Positions 44,908 to 57,668 of a stretch of DNA of 64,000 nucleotides are shown piece after piece. The DNA comes from Euptelea pleiosperma (Eukaryota; Streptophyta; Magnoliopsida; Ranunculales; Eupteleaceae), in the NCBI GenBank assembly GCA_035048495.1, contig CM068544.1:49873893-49937892 (forward strand), written 5' to 3'. The translations under genes were made by a program, and so were the position numbers. Position 1 is the first letter of the stretch, and the number at the start of each line of letters is the position of its first letter. The notes beneath the pieces are model-generated. The model saw only the letters and a program-made list of their open reading frames with translations. It ran no database searches and had not been told where the DNA came from.

Positions 44908-46964
44908 GACAAATGGGATAATTTTCATGTTGGGGGGCATATCTTACACCACATAAACTGTTACCTATATTAATCTCCTTCACATAAACACATGGACGTG
45001 TATTATAAAGAGTAGACCAATTCTCATAAGATTCCAAATTTTGTCCTCGTCAGTGTCAAGGCATCAAATAACACCTACATCCCCCCCCCCCCTACCCCTC
45101 CATCTCTCTCTCTCTCTCTCCATCTCCCATCAAGATCTAGGGCATTTGGTGAGTCCCAGCATCGGATGCTCGTATAACTTCTGCAAGAAAAACATGGAAT
45201 TTTTTGTACTTAAAAAGGATAAGGAATGTACATGTTTCTCAATACCTTTTCAGTAGGCATACTTCCAATATTGAAAAAGAGAGGGTCCCATTTGATGATG
45301 ATCCTAACCTTCTGATCTTTACCATCATTCATTTAATTTTTAGACGATCAGGGAATAATGGCAAATATTCTAGGTGACAGTGTGACACCCATCAAATGTC
45401 TACTCCATTTACTTTCATTTCTATGACATGTACTCTTGTACATCCTGCATTACTGATCTGGACCATTCAATGGTTTGAAGCTCCTGCTTACAAGTGTCCA
45501 ATTTTTTTTTTTAGTTAGAAATGGTAGAGAGACTTACCAGCGAAGCTCTCTGTGCAGGAAAGTCCGTTGCCTGCCTTGATTTGAAATTTTGAATATTAGC
45601 AAATTAAAGTTACCCCATTGAATAAACACTCGTACCTAAAAACGATGGTTAGGATCATTTGACCGTCACGTTTTTTTTTCACCAAAAGTTGGCCACCAAC
45701 TTGAATAGTCTGAAATCTGAATGGATGATTTAAGTCGAAACCCAAAAAAAAAAAAAAGATCTCTCACTAGCTACGTGGCAACTCGCCCGAGGACCCGTGA
45801 TTGTCTGGCACATCCCAAATCCATCTAGAGAACTCAGAACAGCAGTGTAGGTCCACCAAGGCTAGGGGTGAGCCAAACATTCATGCCAGTGGGCCCAAAG
45901 AGTTACCACGTGGCTATGTTTAAGTTTCACTCCTGTACTACCGGACCTATTATTTTCTTCCGAAAACCCTTTTACTTCACTAAAAAAACTGCAAATCAAA
46001 TGAGAAATTTTGCAGATTAGAAGGGGAGTAAAATGAGAGATTGATGGGTTTGGTTGAAAGTTTTATAGGCAGTGTAGAAACCCCACGGGAGATTTGTCAT
46101 TGTGACCCGTGCCGTATGACGCATGTAACTGAATAAATCTCTGATGAGGGACGTATGTAGGCCCACCTAAGGATGGGCCAAACATCCAGACGTTGAGTGG
46201 TCTCTAAGAGCGTGCCTCGTGGCTCATCCCTTGTCGACGTCGATGACATACACGTCATCAAAGATTTGCTCTCATGTCTACAGAAAGGAAACTTTGTCGC
46301 TTATAGTATTGCCAGCTATGCAGCTGACGCAATCACGCAAAACTCAGACTGCAAACGTAGCTTTACAGGCTCAGCAGCCCCCTTTGTATGGCGAACACGC
46401 CCACCTCCTTCGTCGTATCCCTTAATGGAAGATGATTGGATTGGAGAGGGAGGGTGTGAGTGTGATTTACTCATCGACTTGTCCTCGTTAATAAGGATGG
46501 AGGGAGGTAAATTATAATATTGTTTAATTTCAGGGTACGTTACCCTTCTTCAATAGTCCCTGGCTCCCTGCTTTCTTTCTTAAACCTTGGCAACACACGA
46601 CAAAAATCAATGCGCGTCTTTTTCATCTCATCTTGGTCTCTTCTGTTCAGATTTCTTTTGCTAGCATGCGCAGGTATCCAAGGATTCCAAGCCGTTGGAT
46701 TTAGTAGATCCTGTACTAGAATCGGACTTTCTTCGGAGGAGAGAATGTATGGGCCCTATCTGCTGCTGGAGACATGATTTTTGAAAAGGAGCCATCCAAA
46801 CAATCCCAGCCGTGGATTTGTTAAGAATCGTGATTTTGATTTTTTTGAGTCTTTTAAATCGTCCCTTAAAGCTATAACCCGTTAACTATCAGGCGACGTG
46901 TTACATCACTAATTATACCTTGGTAGGGTCCACCATTATGTTTACTAGGGGATCGCCCACACTG
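44907..46964. other. Spacer with MITE fragments, no gene recognised
   Basis: It holds a C run near 45082-45092, a (TC)n stretch near 45104-45120, a diverged family A-like hairpin at about 45770-45935 and a family A right end at about 46145-46230. Frames at 46197-46777 match no family I know. Confidence 0.4.
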
Positions 46965-47218
46965 TACATGTGGCATACTATTTGAGATCACTGACCTATC
47001 ATGCAAAAAATCAATCTAATTTTTTATTTTTAAGGATTTGATTGGAGTTGTTTTCATTGGTTACTCTTTAACCGTAGATTTCGAGCGTTATTTGGGGTAT
47101 TCAGATCCAAAGGTTTGAAATCACTAATGAGGCTGATATTTGGTATATATGTCTACCTATAGATGGGAAAAACACCCATGCGGTCAGTTGTCTTTAAGAT
47201 TGCGCCACATGGAGTAAA
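46965..47218. mobile_element. Family A MITE (diverged)
   Basis: TGTGGCATACTATTTGAGATC on the left; TCACTAATGAGGCTGATATTTGG and GATGGGAAAAACACCCATG on the right. Confidence 0.6.
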
Positions 47219-47239
47219 CCTTCACTCACACCGGGCCGA

Positions 47240-47580
47240 TAACAGCCCACAGTATGAGCCATGTGGCATACTCTTAGAGGGCGCTCACCGTATGGATGTT
47301 TGGCCAATCACTAGGTGAGCCTACAAAAATCAGCCTGATTAGTGATTTACATCCTTTGGATCTTTGCACCCAAATAACGCTCAATAATATTCAAATTCTT
47401 TCGGTTAAAATCAACCCATGAAAATAACTTCAATCCAACGCTTAGAAATCACTGATCAAGTTCATTTTTGGTTTGCAGGTCCACTTAGTGTGGCCAAGCT
47501 TTCATACGGTCAGCGTCCACTAGGAGTGTGCCACGTGGCTCATATTGTGGGCTGTGATCGGCTTCGCTCACATCGAGATG
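47240..47580. mobile_element. Family A MITE, near-complete
   Basis: The ends CCGATAACAGCCCACAGTATG and ATATTGTGGGCTGTGATCGG are inverted. GGATGTTTGGCCAATCAC and AAAATCAGCCTGATTAGTGA face their mirrors near 47445-47520. Confidence 0.75.
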
Positions 47581-47797
47581 TGAGCCATGGTTTACTCCGC
47601 CACATGGCTTATACTATGGTCCCTCCTCATCATAAGGGGCATACCCCAACCCAAGTTTTGGCAATTATTTAATGAGGAAAGGTTTTGCCTTCAAAGTGAG
47701 AGCCATTTAATTGAAGCCCGGCAGTGGAACAGATGATCGAGAGCCTTTTCAAATCCACGTGTGTTGGGTTGGCCAACAACAATGGGAGTAAATCCTA

Positions 47798-48130
47798 CTT
47801 GACCACCCACAATATAAGCCATGTGACAATTTCTTAGAGGACACTGACTGTATAGATGTTTGACCAATCCCTAGGTGGACCTATAAACCCACAATCAACC
47901 TGATCAGTGATTTCTAAGCATTAGTTGAAGTCATTTTCATGGGTTGATTTTAACTGTAGGAATTTGAGCATAATGTACCATTATTTGGGTTCAAAGATCC
48001 AAAGCTTTGAAATCACTAATCAGGACGATTTTTCAGTTTGTAGGTACACTTAGGATTGGCGAAACATCCTTAGGTTAGCGTCCTCTAAGAGGGTACCACC
48101 TGCCTCATATTATGGGTGGTCAGGGCATCG
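47798..48130. mobile_element. Family A MITE, near-complete
   Basis: GACCACCCACAATATAAGCC on the left faces TCATATTATGGGTGGTC on the right. The central motif GATCAGTGATTTCTAAG faces GAAATCACTAATCAGGACG. Confidence 0.75.
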
Positions 48131-48534
48131 GTGCTCAGGCAAGTTTTACTCCAACAATGGGCATGTGAAATCAAACTCAGGTACGTGGTTCCTCGAAAAA
48201 CTTTCTCAATCCAACGATTCTATACTCGTGGCAGAATACTAAAGTTACTAAACCACTTGCTGGATTCTAAGCGGTTGGATCGGAGAACATGATGTATGTC
48301 CACAGTCAAACAGTAGATCAATTTCATTCCATCCCCATATCAAAGATGGAACAGCTTCCGATCGAGGACCTAAATTTTTGGACATAAATTTTCACCGAAG
48401 CTCTTGGGCGTGGATTCCGAGAATCCAACGGTGGTTTTGCAGTAGCTCAGCACTGCTAACAACCCTTGGATTCTAAGAATACATGGACGAGATTTTTGAT
48501 CTTATAAGTGGGAATTTGGCAATTGGGATGCAGC

Positions 48535-48605
48535 CCTATGGTCAGTGGTCTGTAAGAGTGGGCCACGTGGCCCATACTATGGTCCGTCGTCAAGGTTGAT
48601 GACCG
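48535..48605. mobile_element. Family A MITE, right-end fragment
   Basis: GGTCAGTGGTCTGTAAGAGT, then GGGCCACGTGGCCCATACTA. Only the outer arm is present. Confidence 0.55.
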
Positions 48606-48911
48606 ATATCCATCATCACAAATTTACTTAAAAAATTGGCTCAGGGAGAACAATTAAAAAGGTGATAGACATTAATTGCCAATTTCTATAAGGGGTAATT
48701 ATGTCAATTAAAAATGTCATCAGCTGTTATTCACATGGTCGTTTGACTGTTGCTTGCTACTTTCCCCACCCTTAAAACAAAATCCTGGATCCACCACTGA
48801 GACAGAGTAAAGTAAAATGTGTAGCCAAACACACACACACAATGTACACCAATGTAGTTGGCTTAAATTAGTTGAACTAGTAAGAAAATGGTACAACATT
48901 CGACATTCAGA

Positions 48912-49012
48912 AGGTGCCAGCTTGCTCAGTTGGTAAAGTTTCTGGTTGATGATACCACAGACCTGTGTTCAAAACCCGCCTTCACCGAGTTACCGATCTC
49001 CTTAAAAACATG
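48912..49012 (+). mobile_element. tRNA-derived SINE
   Basis: The A-box region AGCTTGCTCAGTTGGTAAAG is followed by the B-box region CCTGTGTTCAAAACCCGCC and a short conserved tail CTTCACCGAGTTACCGATCTC. A reverse-oriented relative at about 62395-62487 shares the B box and tail, which marks it as a SINE family and not a lone tRNA gene. Confidence 0.7.
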
Positions 49013-49081
49013 CTTAACTACCAAATGTTATAAAATATTTACATCTGAGTGGCTAAGATAAGGAGAGAGATTCTGAATTAA

Positions 49082-49533
49082 TTAAGCGAGGTTAATTTGG
49101 GACGCATTCTCCGCTTCCTCGCCTGCAGCATGCTGCTTCTTGATGTCGTAGTAATGGACGATCGCCGCCCCAGATAGCACTGCCAAGGTTAAGGCCTGTG
49201 CGTGCATCCTGCACCACCATGTATCAAACTTGTTAAAAAACTATTCATTTAAACATTTAATTAGCTCCTCGATTTACCTACCATGTAAAACGGATTTACC
49301 TAGCATGTATAAGTCTAACGCTTGTCTTATAAGGGGATCTTGCTCGCGTGTAAGCTAGGGATGCACCAATTGCCGACGCCCACATAGCGCCTAATCAGAG
49401 TACGTACGGAGATCCAAGGTTAAACAAGAAGAAGAAGAAGAAGAAGAAGAACATGGATAAGACGGTAGCTAAAAGCATAGTTACCAATGCTGGTGAGCTT
49501 GTGTTCCGCGACCCAAGACTGCAACGACTCCAT
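49082..49533 (-). CDS. HIG1-domain (hypoxia-induced) mitochondrial inner-membrane protein, three exons
   Basis: Exons on the minus strand are 49533-49485, 49390-49300 and 49208-49082, with GT-AG introns and phases 1 and 2 that join cleanly. The product has 88 residues, close to plant HIG1 proteins (about 95). MESLQSWVAEHKL resembles the family N-terminus. WASAIGASLAYT and AQALTLAVLSGAAIVHYY are the two membrane helices. Between them VRLIHARMHAQ fits the family motif (Q/I)X3(R/H)XRX3Q with Val at the first place. HIG1 proteins sit in the inner mitochondrial membrane and help assemble or stabilise cytochrome oxidase and respiratory supercomplexes; plant members are often hypoxia-responsive. The exons are too short to show as one long open frame. 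An (AAG)n run lies in intron 1. Confidence 0.88.
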
Positions 49534-49610
49534 CTTCTTCTTCTACAAAAATTTCTGGGCGTTTGGTGGGTATCGTGATTCGTGAGTGAATGAAGGGAAG
49601 CGAGAGGATG

Positions 49611-49620
49611 GTATTTATAA
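49611..49620 (-). promoter_or_regulatory. Likely TATA box of the HIG1 gene
   Basis: The minus strand reads TTATAAATAC about 80 bases upstream of the start codon at 49533. That leaves room for a leader of about 50 bases. Confidence 0.6.
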
Positions 49621-49966
49621 GTTTGTTTTGGGTGCCCCCCGGTTTGTTTCTCTTTCTTAAACCTTGGGTACGCACTCACAAAAACCACAGGCTGTCCTTG
49701 TCCGGTTTAACACTTTAACGCTTCTTTTTTGCTAACATCCGCTGGTTTAATGTGAATCATGTGATCCATTGGATTTCTGGCTATCGTGTGCTAGTAGAAG
49801 CAGATTCTCTGAGCAGTGAACAGTCTATAGCCTGAGAAACTTTCTTTTGCTGTTGCGTTACTACAGCAAACTGCAAAGTAGAGTAGGCCGCAGTTTTCAA
49901 GACTTAGAGTCTTTTTAAAACATGTCGGTCCTACATCGACGGGCTGTTCTTTGATGCACACTTCTC

Positions 49967-50270
49967 GATCAAAATTTTGATGCAGAAGTCCCTCAAGTTG
50001 CGACGTAGTAGACTCGTTCGGGCCCACTTGCCCCTTACATGTCTGGCCCACACTATGATGGACCTGCACACCAAAAATCAGCATGATTGGTGAATTCTAG
50101 CCATAGGATTTGAGCAATTTTTCATCATGGGCTTATGAACGGGCCTATGACACTGATTTTTGGTGTGTGGGTCCAAGAAGATGTGGGCCAACCATTCGTG
50201 GGGGGGAGTGGGCCCGAAAGAGTCTACTACGTGGCAAATTGAGTGACTTTGCATCAAAATTTTGATACAG
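49967..50270. mobile_element. Foldback MITE upstream of the HIG1 gene
   Basis: Outer arms ATCAAAATTTTGATGCAGA and GCATCAAAATTTTGATAC; inner motif GCACACCAAAAATCAGCATGA facing CTGATTTTTGGTGTGTGGG. A similar but worn hairpin follows at about 50440-50640. Confidence 0.6.
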
Positions 50271-50640
50271 AGTCGGTACCATAGATTTTTCCTACTTGTG
50301 TCATGCGGTCTTCAATATTTCGACCTCAGGTTTTGCTGTAGTGGGTATCCACGTGTTTTTACAGGAGAATATTTAAAAAGTTAAAATATTCCCCTCTGCC
50401 GTGTACAGATGACACCACCAGCTCCCCATACAAAAAGCTCCGCACAAAATAATTCATCGGATTCACACACCAAAAATAATTATAATTGGTGATTCGTAGC
50501 CGTTGGATTCAAGCAATTTTTTTACCCTAATGGAACCTGTTAGAAATCATCAATCAATCTATCTTTTTGTGCATAGGTCCACCCAGAGGTGGGCCGGGTC
50601 ATTGGGCTCAAAAGAATGTGCAACGTGCCATTTTGGGAGG

Positions 50641-52598
50641 ATTGGGAACTTCAAACTTCGAAGTTTGTGGGAACAGCAAAAAAAAAATCTGACTATCTTG
50701 CTACAATGCGCTGGCAACCTGAGGCTCCAACGAAACATTTAACTCTTGGGGCCATTGGATTTAGTGGGTAAAAACGTGCTTTTGCCGACATGGAGGAACA
50801 CCAGCAGAAAAAAGGAATTAAATTATTAAAAAACTGACTGAAACATTAGGATTATAGTGTAGTACAGCACATTCTTATCAATCTGGATTGTGGGGTTATC
50901 TCAGTAGGCCCCCCATAATTGAACGATCCCGACTCCTGACCAACATTTCAACTTTTCATCTCCAATATATACTCTTGGTCCAAGAGAACTTCTACAAGTC
51001 AGCCACTGATTTGGATGGTACCGATTGATCGGTAGTGCAGGTCTTATACACTACCGTTGCATCAATCAAGCTATTAACTAGTCCTCAGTGGACCACTACA
51101 GAGATTACAGATCAAACCCTTTTTTACACTACACACACACACACCTGTACACGTAGCAGTCATTCTAGAACCCGTGGGCAGGGTGGGTAGGGAACAATGG
51201 ACGGGTGAAACCGTGTACGTGGAAGCTTTCCCGTGCTCTTCTTCCCAATAGATTAACGGAGCTCATATAGCCAGCCTCATCATCAATCGGAACCGTTGGA
51301 TAAGTAATGCCACCTCTAGGATGGCGAATAGTTTCCTTGTCCATAAAAGGTACCAAACTTGTAAAGTTATAAAAAAAAACAAAGGAAAATAGTACTGAAA
51401 TAGTGCTCCCTATCAGCATCGAGGATAATCCCATGATGATGCTTCCTACATTCCATTGCATACGTGTGGCCCACCAAAATATTAATCCGGATTGCTCGAT
51501 TAGTGGACTATATTCTGAATGGTGCATTACCCAGAGAACAGATGGGCTGGGGACATCGAATCCAGATGCGAGACTCTTTCCAACCCTTAGCCTTGCATTT
51601 TTCAGTGATGAAGAACCAATCGCTCTACGAGAGCTGTCAATGGATCAGGTTTGGATTGAATCAGGGTCGGGATCCAATAGTTGGTATACTTGATTCATAA
51701 CCGATGCAGACCCAATAAGATTTCAATGGAAGGGAAATAGACCCACCCGGTCCAATAAGCGATCGAAGCTAGTCAGATTCGATCAGGATGACCCAACATT
51801 GAGCTAATCCATAAAACTGTTAATTTTTATTTGAGAAAACCAAAGTTACAAATTGTCAACATTCCTATATTACTAACCCGATCCAATGGATCCAATACCT
51901 CAATCCAGACCTGATATAATCAGATCATATCAAATCCATCCTTAACGCTCTACATCTACATTCAGTTTTTCCACAAATGCACCATCCAAAAGGTGGCCAT
52001 GGCAGAATGATAACTCGTTAGGCTAAACTTGTGATACCGTGTAAGAGGCATCATCATCATCAATGCTTCATGAGAGAACAAGCTTTTCTAGAAAAGCTTA
52101 CACATAATATGGCATAAGTATCAATTCACCATCCAATCTGATCGAATGAAGTTAGCCACCCAACATCCCTCACTAAACCAGAGTCACCGCCTACCCCAAA
52201 GCTCAAAATATGCCCAGCCCGAATAGGCCCACCCCAAAATACAAGGCCTGAAGCCCAAATATAAGCCGGGCTTCATCATGGTCTCTGTACCTAGCTACCT
52301 CTCAGGCTTCAGTCCGAGCCGGTCCAGCCTCAAGCTTGAGAAAAGCCCAAAAATTTTGAGCCATGCGGGCCCGATTTACAGCCCTATTACAGGTCAGTTC
52401 ACTTCTAGTCCCTGTCCTACTGAACAAGGCCATGGGATTTGCTTAGATCATTTACTCCAGAATTTTGGCCAGGATATTTCTGAATTCCTGTTCTTAAATG
52501 GAAAAATTTAGATATTTAAAAAAAAAAAATCACCATGCCCATTAGTGTGAACAAATAGGATTATCAATTACATTGTACCTCGTCTCCAACTCATTGAT
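50641..52598. other. Intergenic, no gene recognised
   Basis: This is the downstream flank of the pseudouridine synthase gene. A GATCC/CCCGATCC-rich patch at about 51635-51930 and a GGCCCG-rich patch at about 52200-52390 look like worn TAGGGCTG-type element ends. The hydrophobic frame 51165-51527 (-) matches no family I know. Confidence 0.4.
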
Positions 52599-55500
52599 CT
52601 ACAGTTGTGCTGCGACATTAGTTTTAATCCAAAAATTTTCCTTCCATGATTTCCAAGCCTTCCTGACTTCCTCCAACTCTGCATCAGGAATGCCTGTGTT
52701 TGCATCCAATATTTCAACCCATTCCTTCCATGGAGATTTCGAAGGGTCCAAGAATTTCGATACTTGAGGCAACAGCACAGACTTGTAGAACTCATCTACT
52801 GTCTTCAGTATTTCTTCTGATTCCACCAGTGTCAGCACTTCAGGCCGAGTTATATCGCCAGGATGGTTTCTCAACAAAAACTGGTTCCCCCTTAAAATCA
52901 GTACTTCTGATGGAGCAAGTGGTAGAATAATTCGTGAGAACTTGGTCAATGACAATTCTATGATATCCCGTGGTAGCAACTTCCGCTTCACTGCAACTGC
53001 AGTCCCCACCATTTTGCGTATCTGATCAAGTGTATAATGTAGACAATAAGAAACTTGCAATTTCATTAAGTAAAATTTAGTTTACACTGTATACATACTA
53101 CATTTTTCAATGGAAAAACTAATCGCTTGTACATATCAACAAAACAATTCTTGTATATCTCATGCTTTGTGAACTAAAACATAAAGCCTGGTCTCCAAAG
53201 CACAACTCAAATGCCACTATTTGGGTGTCTAAGGCCCCCATACATTTATACAGTCCAATCATGATGGCTAGCACTAGGAAGAGGATATTCAACCAGCTAC
53301 GAAATTAAGACATGTAAGTACTTTTGCAGGTGCCGCCTCCCTCTTACCATGATCATGATTTAACAATGATGGAGGGCACAAAATTTGGAGATTAGCGAAA
53401 GGTAGTTTCAAAAACTGAAATAGCAACAAATCTTTAAATGTATTGCATATTGATCTTTCAATAGATTGCATATTATTGAATGGACATGTCTTATGTCTGT
53501 GTTGACAGACACTTGTTTCTAACATATACAGGGAAATATTTGAACACGAGTGTATTCCATGAACTAGAGAAAAGAAATTAATGCAGCTTCTTCAATGGTT
53601 TCCTTGAACTTACTTGATGCAGCATGAATGACTCCCCACAGATGGAGAGCTCAATATAATCTATTCCCAGTGATTTCTCCAGATTTCCACAAGAACAGCA
53701 AAAGATCTTTCTGAAGTGAGATGCACTAATTCTATCTCTCTCATCGGGCTCATGTAACCATCTTGCACGAACAGGTAAGGGTGAACCTAGATCTTTCAAA
53801 CCATCCCCATGTTTTTCGCAGATTTGATCTAAATGTTCATCAGAGTCACTGGAGTGCGAAAGGCTCCCATTGTCTCCACTGAGATCTAATGCAGGCACTC
53901 CATCAACCCCACATTTTTCTAGTCCATCACTTTCCACGGGCTTAGAGGCTGATGCTTCCTTAGATGATTTTGTTCTTCTTTTGATGTGGCCTTTTCCAGG
54001 TGACTGTTTCCTATACTTAGATCGTATGGTGTAGTTATGAAATGGATGTTCCCCCTGCAAAGCACATGCATACATACGAATAAGAATGAAGGATATCTCT
54101 AGTATGAATAAGATTGTGATTGATCCCTATAAACACCATAGCACTCATAGTGGGACAGGACCCACCATTCAATGGATTCCAAGTAATCGCGAAGGAGATC
54201 TCATAGTCCAACAACTAACCTAAATGGATGATCTGAATTCTGAACTATATACCCTTTCCTTTTTGCCCTTTCACCATATATTTCTGACCATCCAAAGGGT
54301 GAAAGATCAGATTGTAGGCGTAGAAAATCTCCTTGTGAGACCTATCAAATGGTGGGTCCTGTTTGTGCCCCACATGTACACCTTTTTGTCGTATAAGATC
54401 TCCTAGGTAGGACGGGTACCAGTACAGAGGGTCAAATCCCAAATGGAGATTATGTAAAACAGGTTTTGATCCCGCATGAACTAACTTAACCACCAAAAGG
54501 GAATATGAGCTCACACCTCAAAAGACTTCAATATATTATTGAACTCTGATAGATGATGATCTATTTCGGCATAGCTGAAGTCACTTTTGATCCCAATAAT
54601 TTCAGCTGGAAGAAGATAAGAGTAATTCCGAACATTACATTCTCTTCTTGCATCAAAGCTCCTGATCAGAGAAAATCAAAATAAGTTGCCAATAAGGAAC
54701 TTCACCAAATCTCATTTTTACATGATTAAGTTCATTAAAATGTTACATTTAGAAAAACTGACATTTCACTAAATTTCATTTTATACAAGTTACTTCATAA
54801 AAATCTTAGATAAAAAGAAAAAGAAAAACAAGAATCTCAGTCTCACCTTTGCGAAGGTAAAATGCTGAAAACTTTAACACTGTTAGGAAGATAGGCATTA
54901 ACATAATTTGCAAGTGCGATGCCACAAGAGTCTTCTTTCCATGCATTTTCTGGGATCTCCATTTTTAAAGATATCGTGGTTGCCAGGGAATGGACCTAAT
55001 AAATTTAACCAAGTGAACCATTATCAAACAAAAAAGGACTACAATTTGAAACTTCACATATCCTACATATCTGCAAGGGAGAAAAAGTGATGAAAGGGTA
55101 ATAGAATTGCACAAAGACACACTCAAGTTGAGATGAATGAACTGCGTTAAAGTGAAGAAGATGTAAAATAGATGATTTATAATAGCATGTAGGGGATAAT
55201 GACCAGCTGAAAAATGAAGTGAGAACAAGACAACATTATGAGTACTGCTACTACCTTGTGTTCACATCAGTAATCCCATGTTCTCAATAAATTTACTAGA
55301 GAGATAAGGAAGAAAAGTTCAACCAAAGGAAATGGTTTACAAATGAACTCACTCCTTTATCCGTTCGGCTACTTCTGGCCCACCCAATTTTATGCAGATC
55401 CCCATAATTACTATCTCGGATTCCACCTGCCTTAAAGATGGCTGATTCCAATTCTGCTTCAATGGCTACATAGCAAGATTGTAAGGCTTTAGCAAAATCC

Positions 55501-57366
55501 CATCCACGCCAGCTAGGCTGATGAAGTGTGTAATGTAATCAATATTTTTTCTAACTAAAGACAGAATGAACCAACGAACGAAAGAAGGTCTTCCATCAAA
55601 ATGTAGAAAGAGAAAGTTCTAAAATTCCAATAAGAACCCTAAGTAGATAGAATTTAAAGGAAAAGCATCACATAATAATAATAATAACACTGCATTTTTA
55701 AATGATAAGGCATCACCTCCAGAAAATCTGCATTTTTTCTCTCTTGTGGAGTATTGTAATTCACAAGCGCGTAACAGTTCCATGTGAATCAATGATGTTG
55801 GCCAACAGTCAAGGGTGTCTTATTGAGTGGCCTTAGGGGGGGTAATACTAAAATGCCCTTAACAATATAATAAGCAACAGATATTATTTTTTTATATTCA
55901 TGTGAAGAAATCCATGAAATAGATAATAAAAGTTCACAAAAAGAATCAGCTCAGCTGTCTAAGTTATCAAGTTCTTGAACTCTGTATTAAACACAACCCC
56001 CACCCCCTCTTCTCACCCCGCAAGATCTACGAACCAGTAGTCATCTCCACTAAACGGTATTCGTTTCTCCCGTATCCCATCATATAATTTTAAGTGACCA
56101 AAATACTGCACTTGATCTGATGATATGGATCATCTAATTAGGCTTCTTTTAGGGGTTAAGAGATTGATTGAGAGCACTTATGAGTAATGTATGAGTATTT
56201 TGGCCAGTCAAACAGTGTACATTAGTCATTCTTTGATTCCCTTGTGTAAATGACTGCTGTAATCTCAATACAAAACGTTAATATCAAACAAACATGGGAT
56301 GCACAGGATCAGCAGATTTACAGAGACTAACTAGGTTGAAAAATTAACTGGAGAATCCAGATTGATCAGCAAGTGTACCACATGTATGGGACAAACACAT
56401 AATATCCACAAGAATAATAAATGGTAGAATCTCCCCTTCCCTGAAATCGTAGAAAGAAAGAATGGTGTTGCCTATAAATCTATAGTCTATACTACTCCAA
56501 AAATCCATTCCGCACAACAATCGCATAACTAATCGAATGACAGCCCCTCCAAAAATCAAAAGTTAAAGTGAAAGCTACATCCTACAACTTGATAACTAAA
56601 ACAAGAAGGTAAAACTATTTATAAACTTTAGATGGAATCCCACCTGACTTGAAAATAAACCATATAATATGTATGATCAAGATAGATCTCTTGGAGCTTA
56701 ACGACTTGAATTACTCTTCTATCGGATCATAACTCAGAGCAAATGTTTAATACAGTGTGACACTAATTTGTGACGGCTAATGCTAGTTCACCAAGAGTTT
56801 CTTAAATTCATTTCTGCAACCTTTAATACAGTAAAACCAAAGATTTGCTTAAGGAGCACAAACCCGGACCTTAAACTCTTCCCTTCTTAAAACTTTCAAC
56901 ATTTACGGAAACAGTAAAAGAAAATCACCATAACACAAAGCTTAAAATTTCCGATAAATTCGTTTAATATTACCCTAAAATCTGTAAAATAGAGGATCTT
57001 ACTCGAAAATGAGCTTTCATCTCGTTGAATTTGCAGACCTGTAAAATCAAACCAATAAATCAAAGGGAAATTCAAGAAAAAGTTAACTGTGCGAGAATAA
57101 AAAAAAGGAGGTTCGACCGGAGAACTTAAAAATTCACCTCTATAATCAGTGCCGACGTATCCGACACGCATTACGACCTTCTTCTTCCGAAACGATTCCC
57201 ATTTCTTGCTGGGCACCTCGACCGACTGGTCCGGAAGCGAGGGAAGATTTAGGGTTTGAGAAGAAGAAGACGGAGAACAGCAAAAACACCTTAGAGATAT
57301 AGGTTTTGAGAGTGGGAAGCGTGAGGTCCATGGCGAAAGCGGGAACCTCATAGAAGAGATGGCCAT
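52599..57366 (-). CDS. TruA-type tRNA pseudouridine synthase, seven exons, one apparent frameshift
   Basis: Minus-strand exons: 57366-57138, 57038-57003, 55465-55354, 54995-54847, 54661-54517, 54054-53614 and 53021-52599, all GT-AG, joining in phase except as noted. Marker peptides are [21 protein letters not shown] (N-terminal fold), [20 protein letters not shown] (catalytic Asp loop), [36 protein letters not shown] and [15 protein letters not shown] (C-terminal fold). These enzymes isomerise uridine to pseudouridine in tRNA. The first 50 residues are Ser-rich and basic, as in an organelle transit peptide (inference). The exons total 1535 bases, one short of 512 codons. The loss lies in exon 3 near 55380, where GGGTGGCCAGAAG stands where the family reading ([11 protein letters not shown]) needs one more G. 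Everything else is intact, so a base-calling error in a G/C run is more likely than a dead gene. Confidence 0.85.
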
Positions 57367-57668
57367 GGGAACCGTCGCACAGAAGCTCCAAGAAACATGA
57401 AATTGCCAATGTGTTCTTACTTGAGGAGTGTCGATTTGAACCCATTAGAGGGAACAGGTCCCGATTATCCAGATTCCGGGACCAGCTATTTCAGAACCGA
57501 ACCCAATAAAAACCCGTGCCCTAAATGTGTAATTGGTTCGAACTCTTGTTACACCAGTATCCAGACCGAATCGGAACCAAAACCAATAAGATCCGGAACT
57601 GATATATGTACTAGTGTTAAAGATGTCGAGCTTTTTCGAAAATTTACTATGAAGACCATTTTATTTAT

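Noticed and set aside
46197..46777. Frames of 106 and 85 codons
   Set aside because: No recognisable domain, and the first begins inside a family A MITE end. I also checked for a second HIG1 copy and found none.
51165..51527. Hydrophobic minus-strand frame of 120 codons
   Set aside because: It has transmembrane-like runs but no known family, no neighbouring exons, and an ATG in repeat-like sequence. Not enough to call a gene.
52200..52390. GGCCCG-rich patch as a gene start or CpG island
   Set aside because: The words match the ends of TAGGGCTG-type hAT-like elements elsewhere in the window.
57146..57445. Second minus-strand frame over exon 1 of the pseudouridine synthase
   Set aside because: It is an out-of-frame shadow. 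The called frame carries the [10 protein letters not shown] motif and the splice phase.
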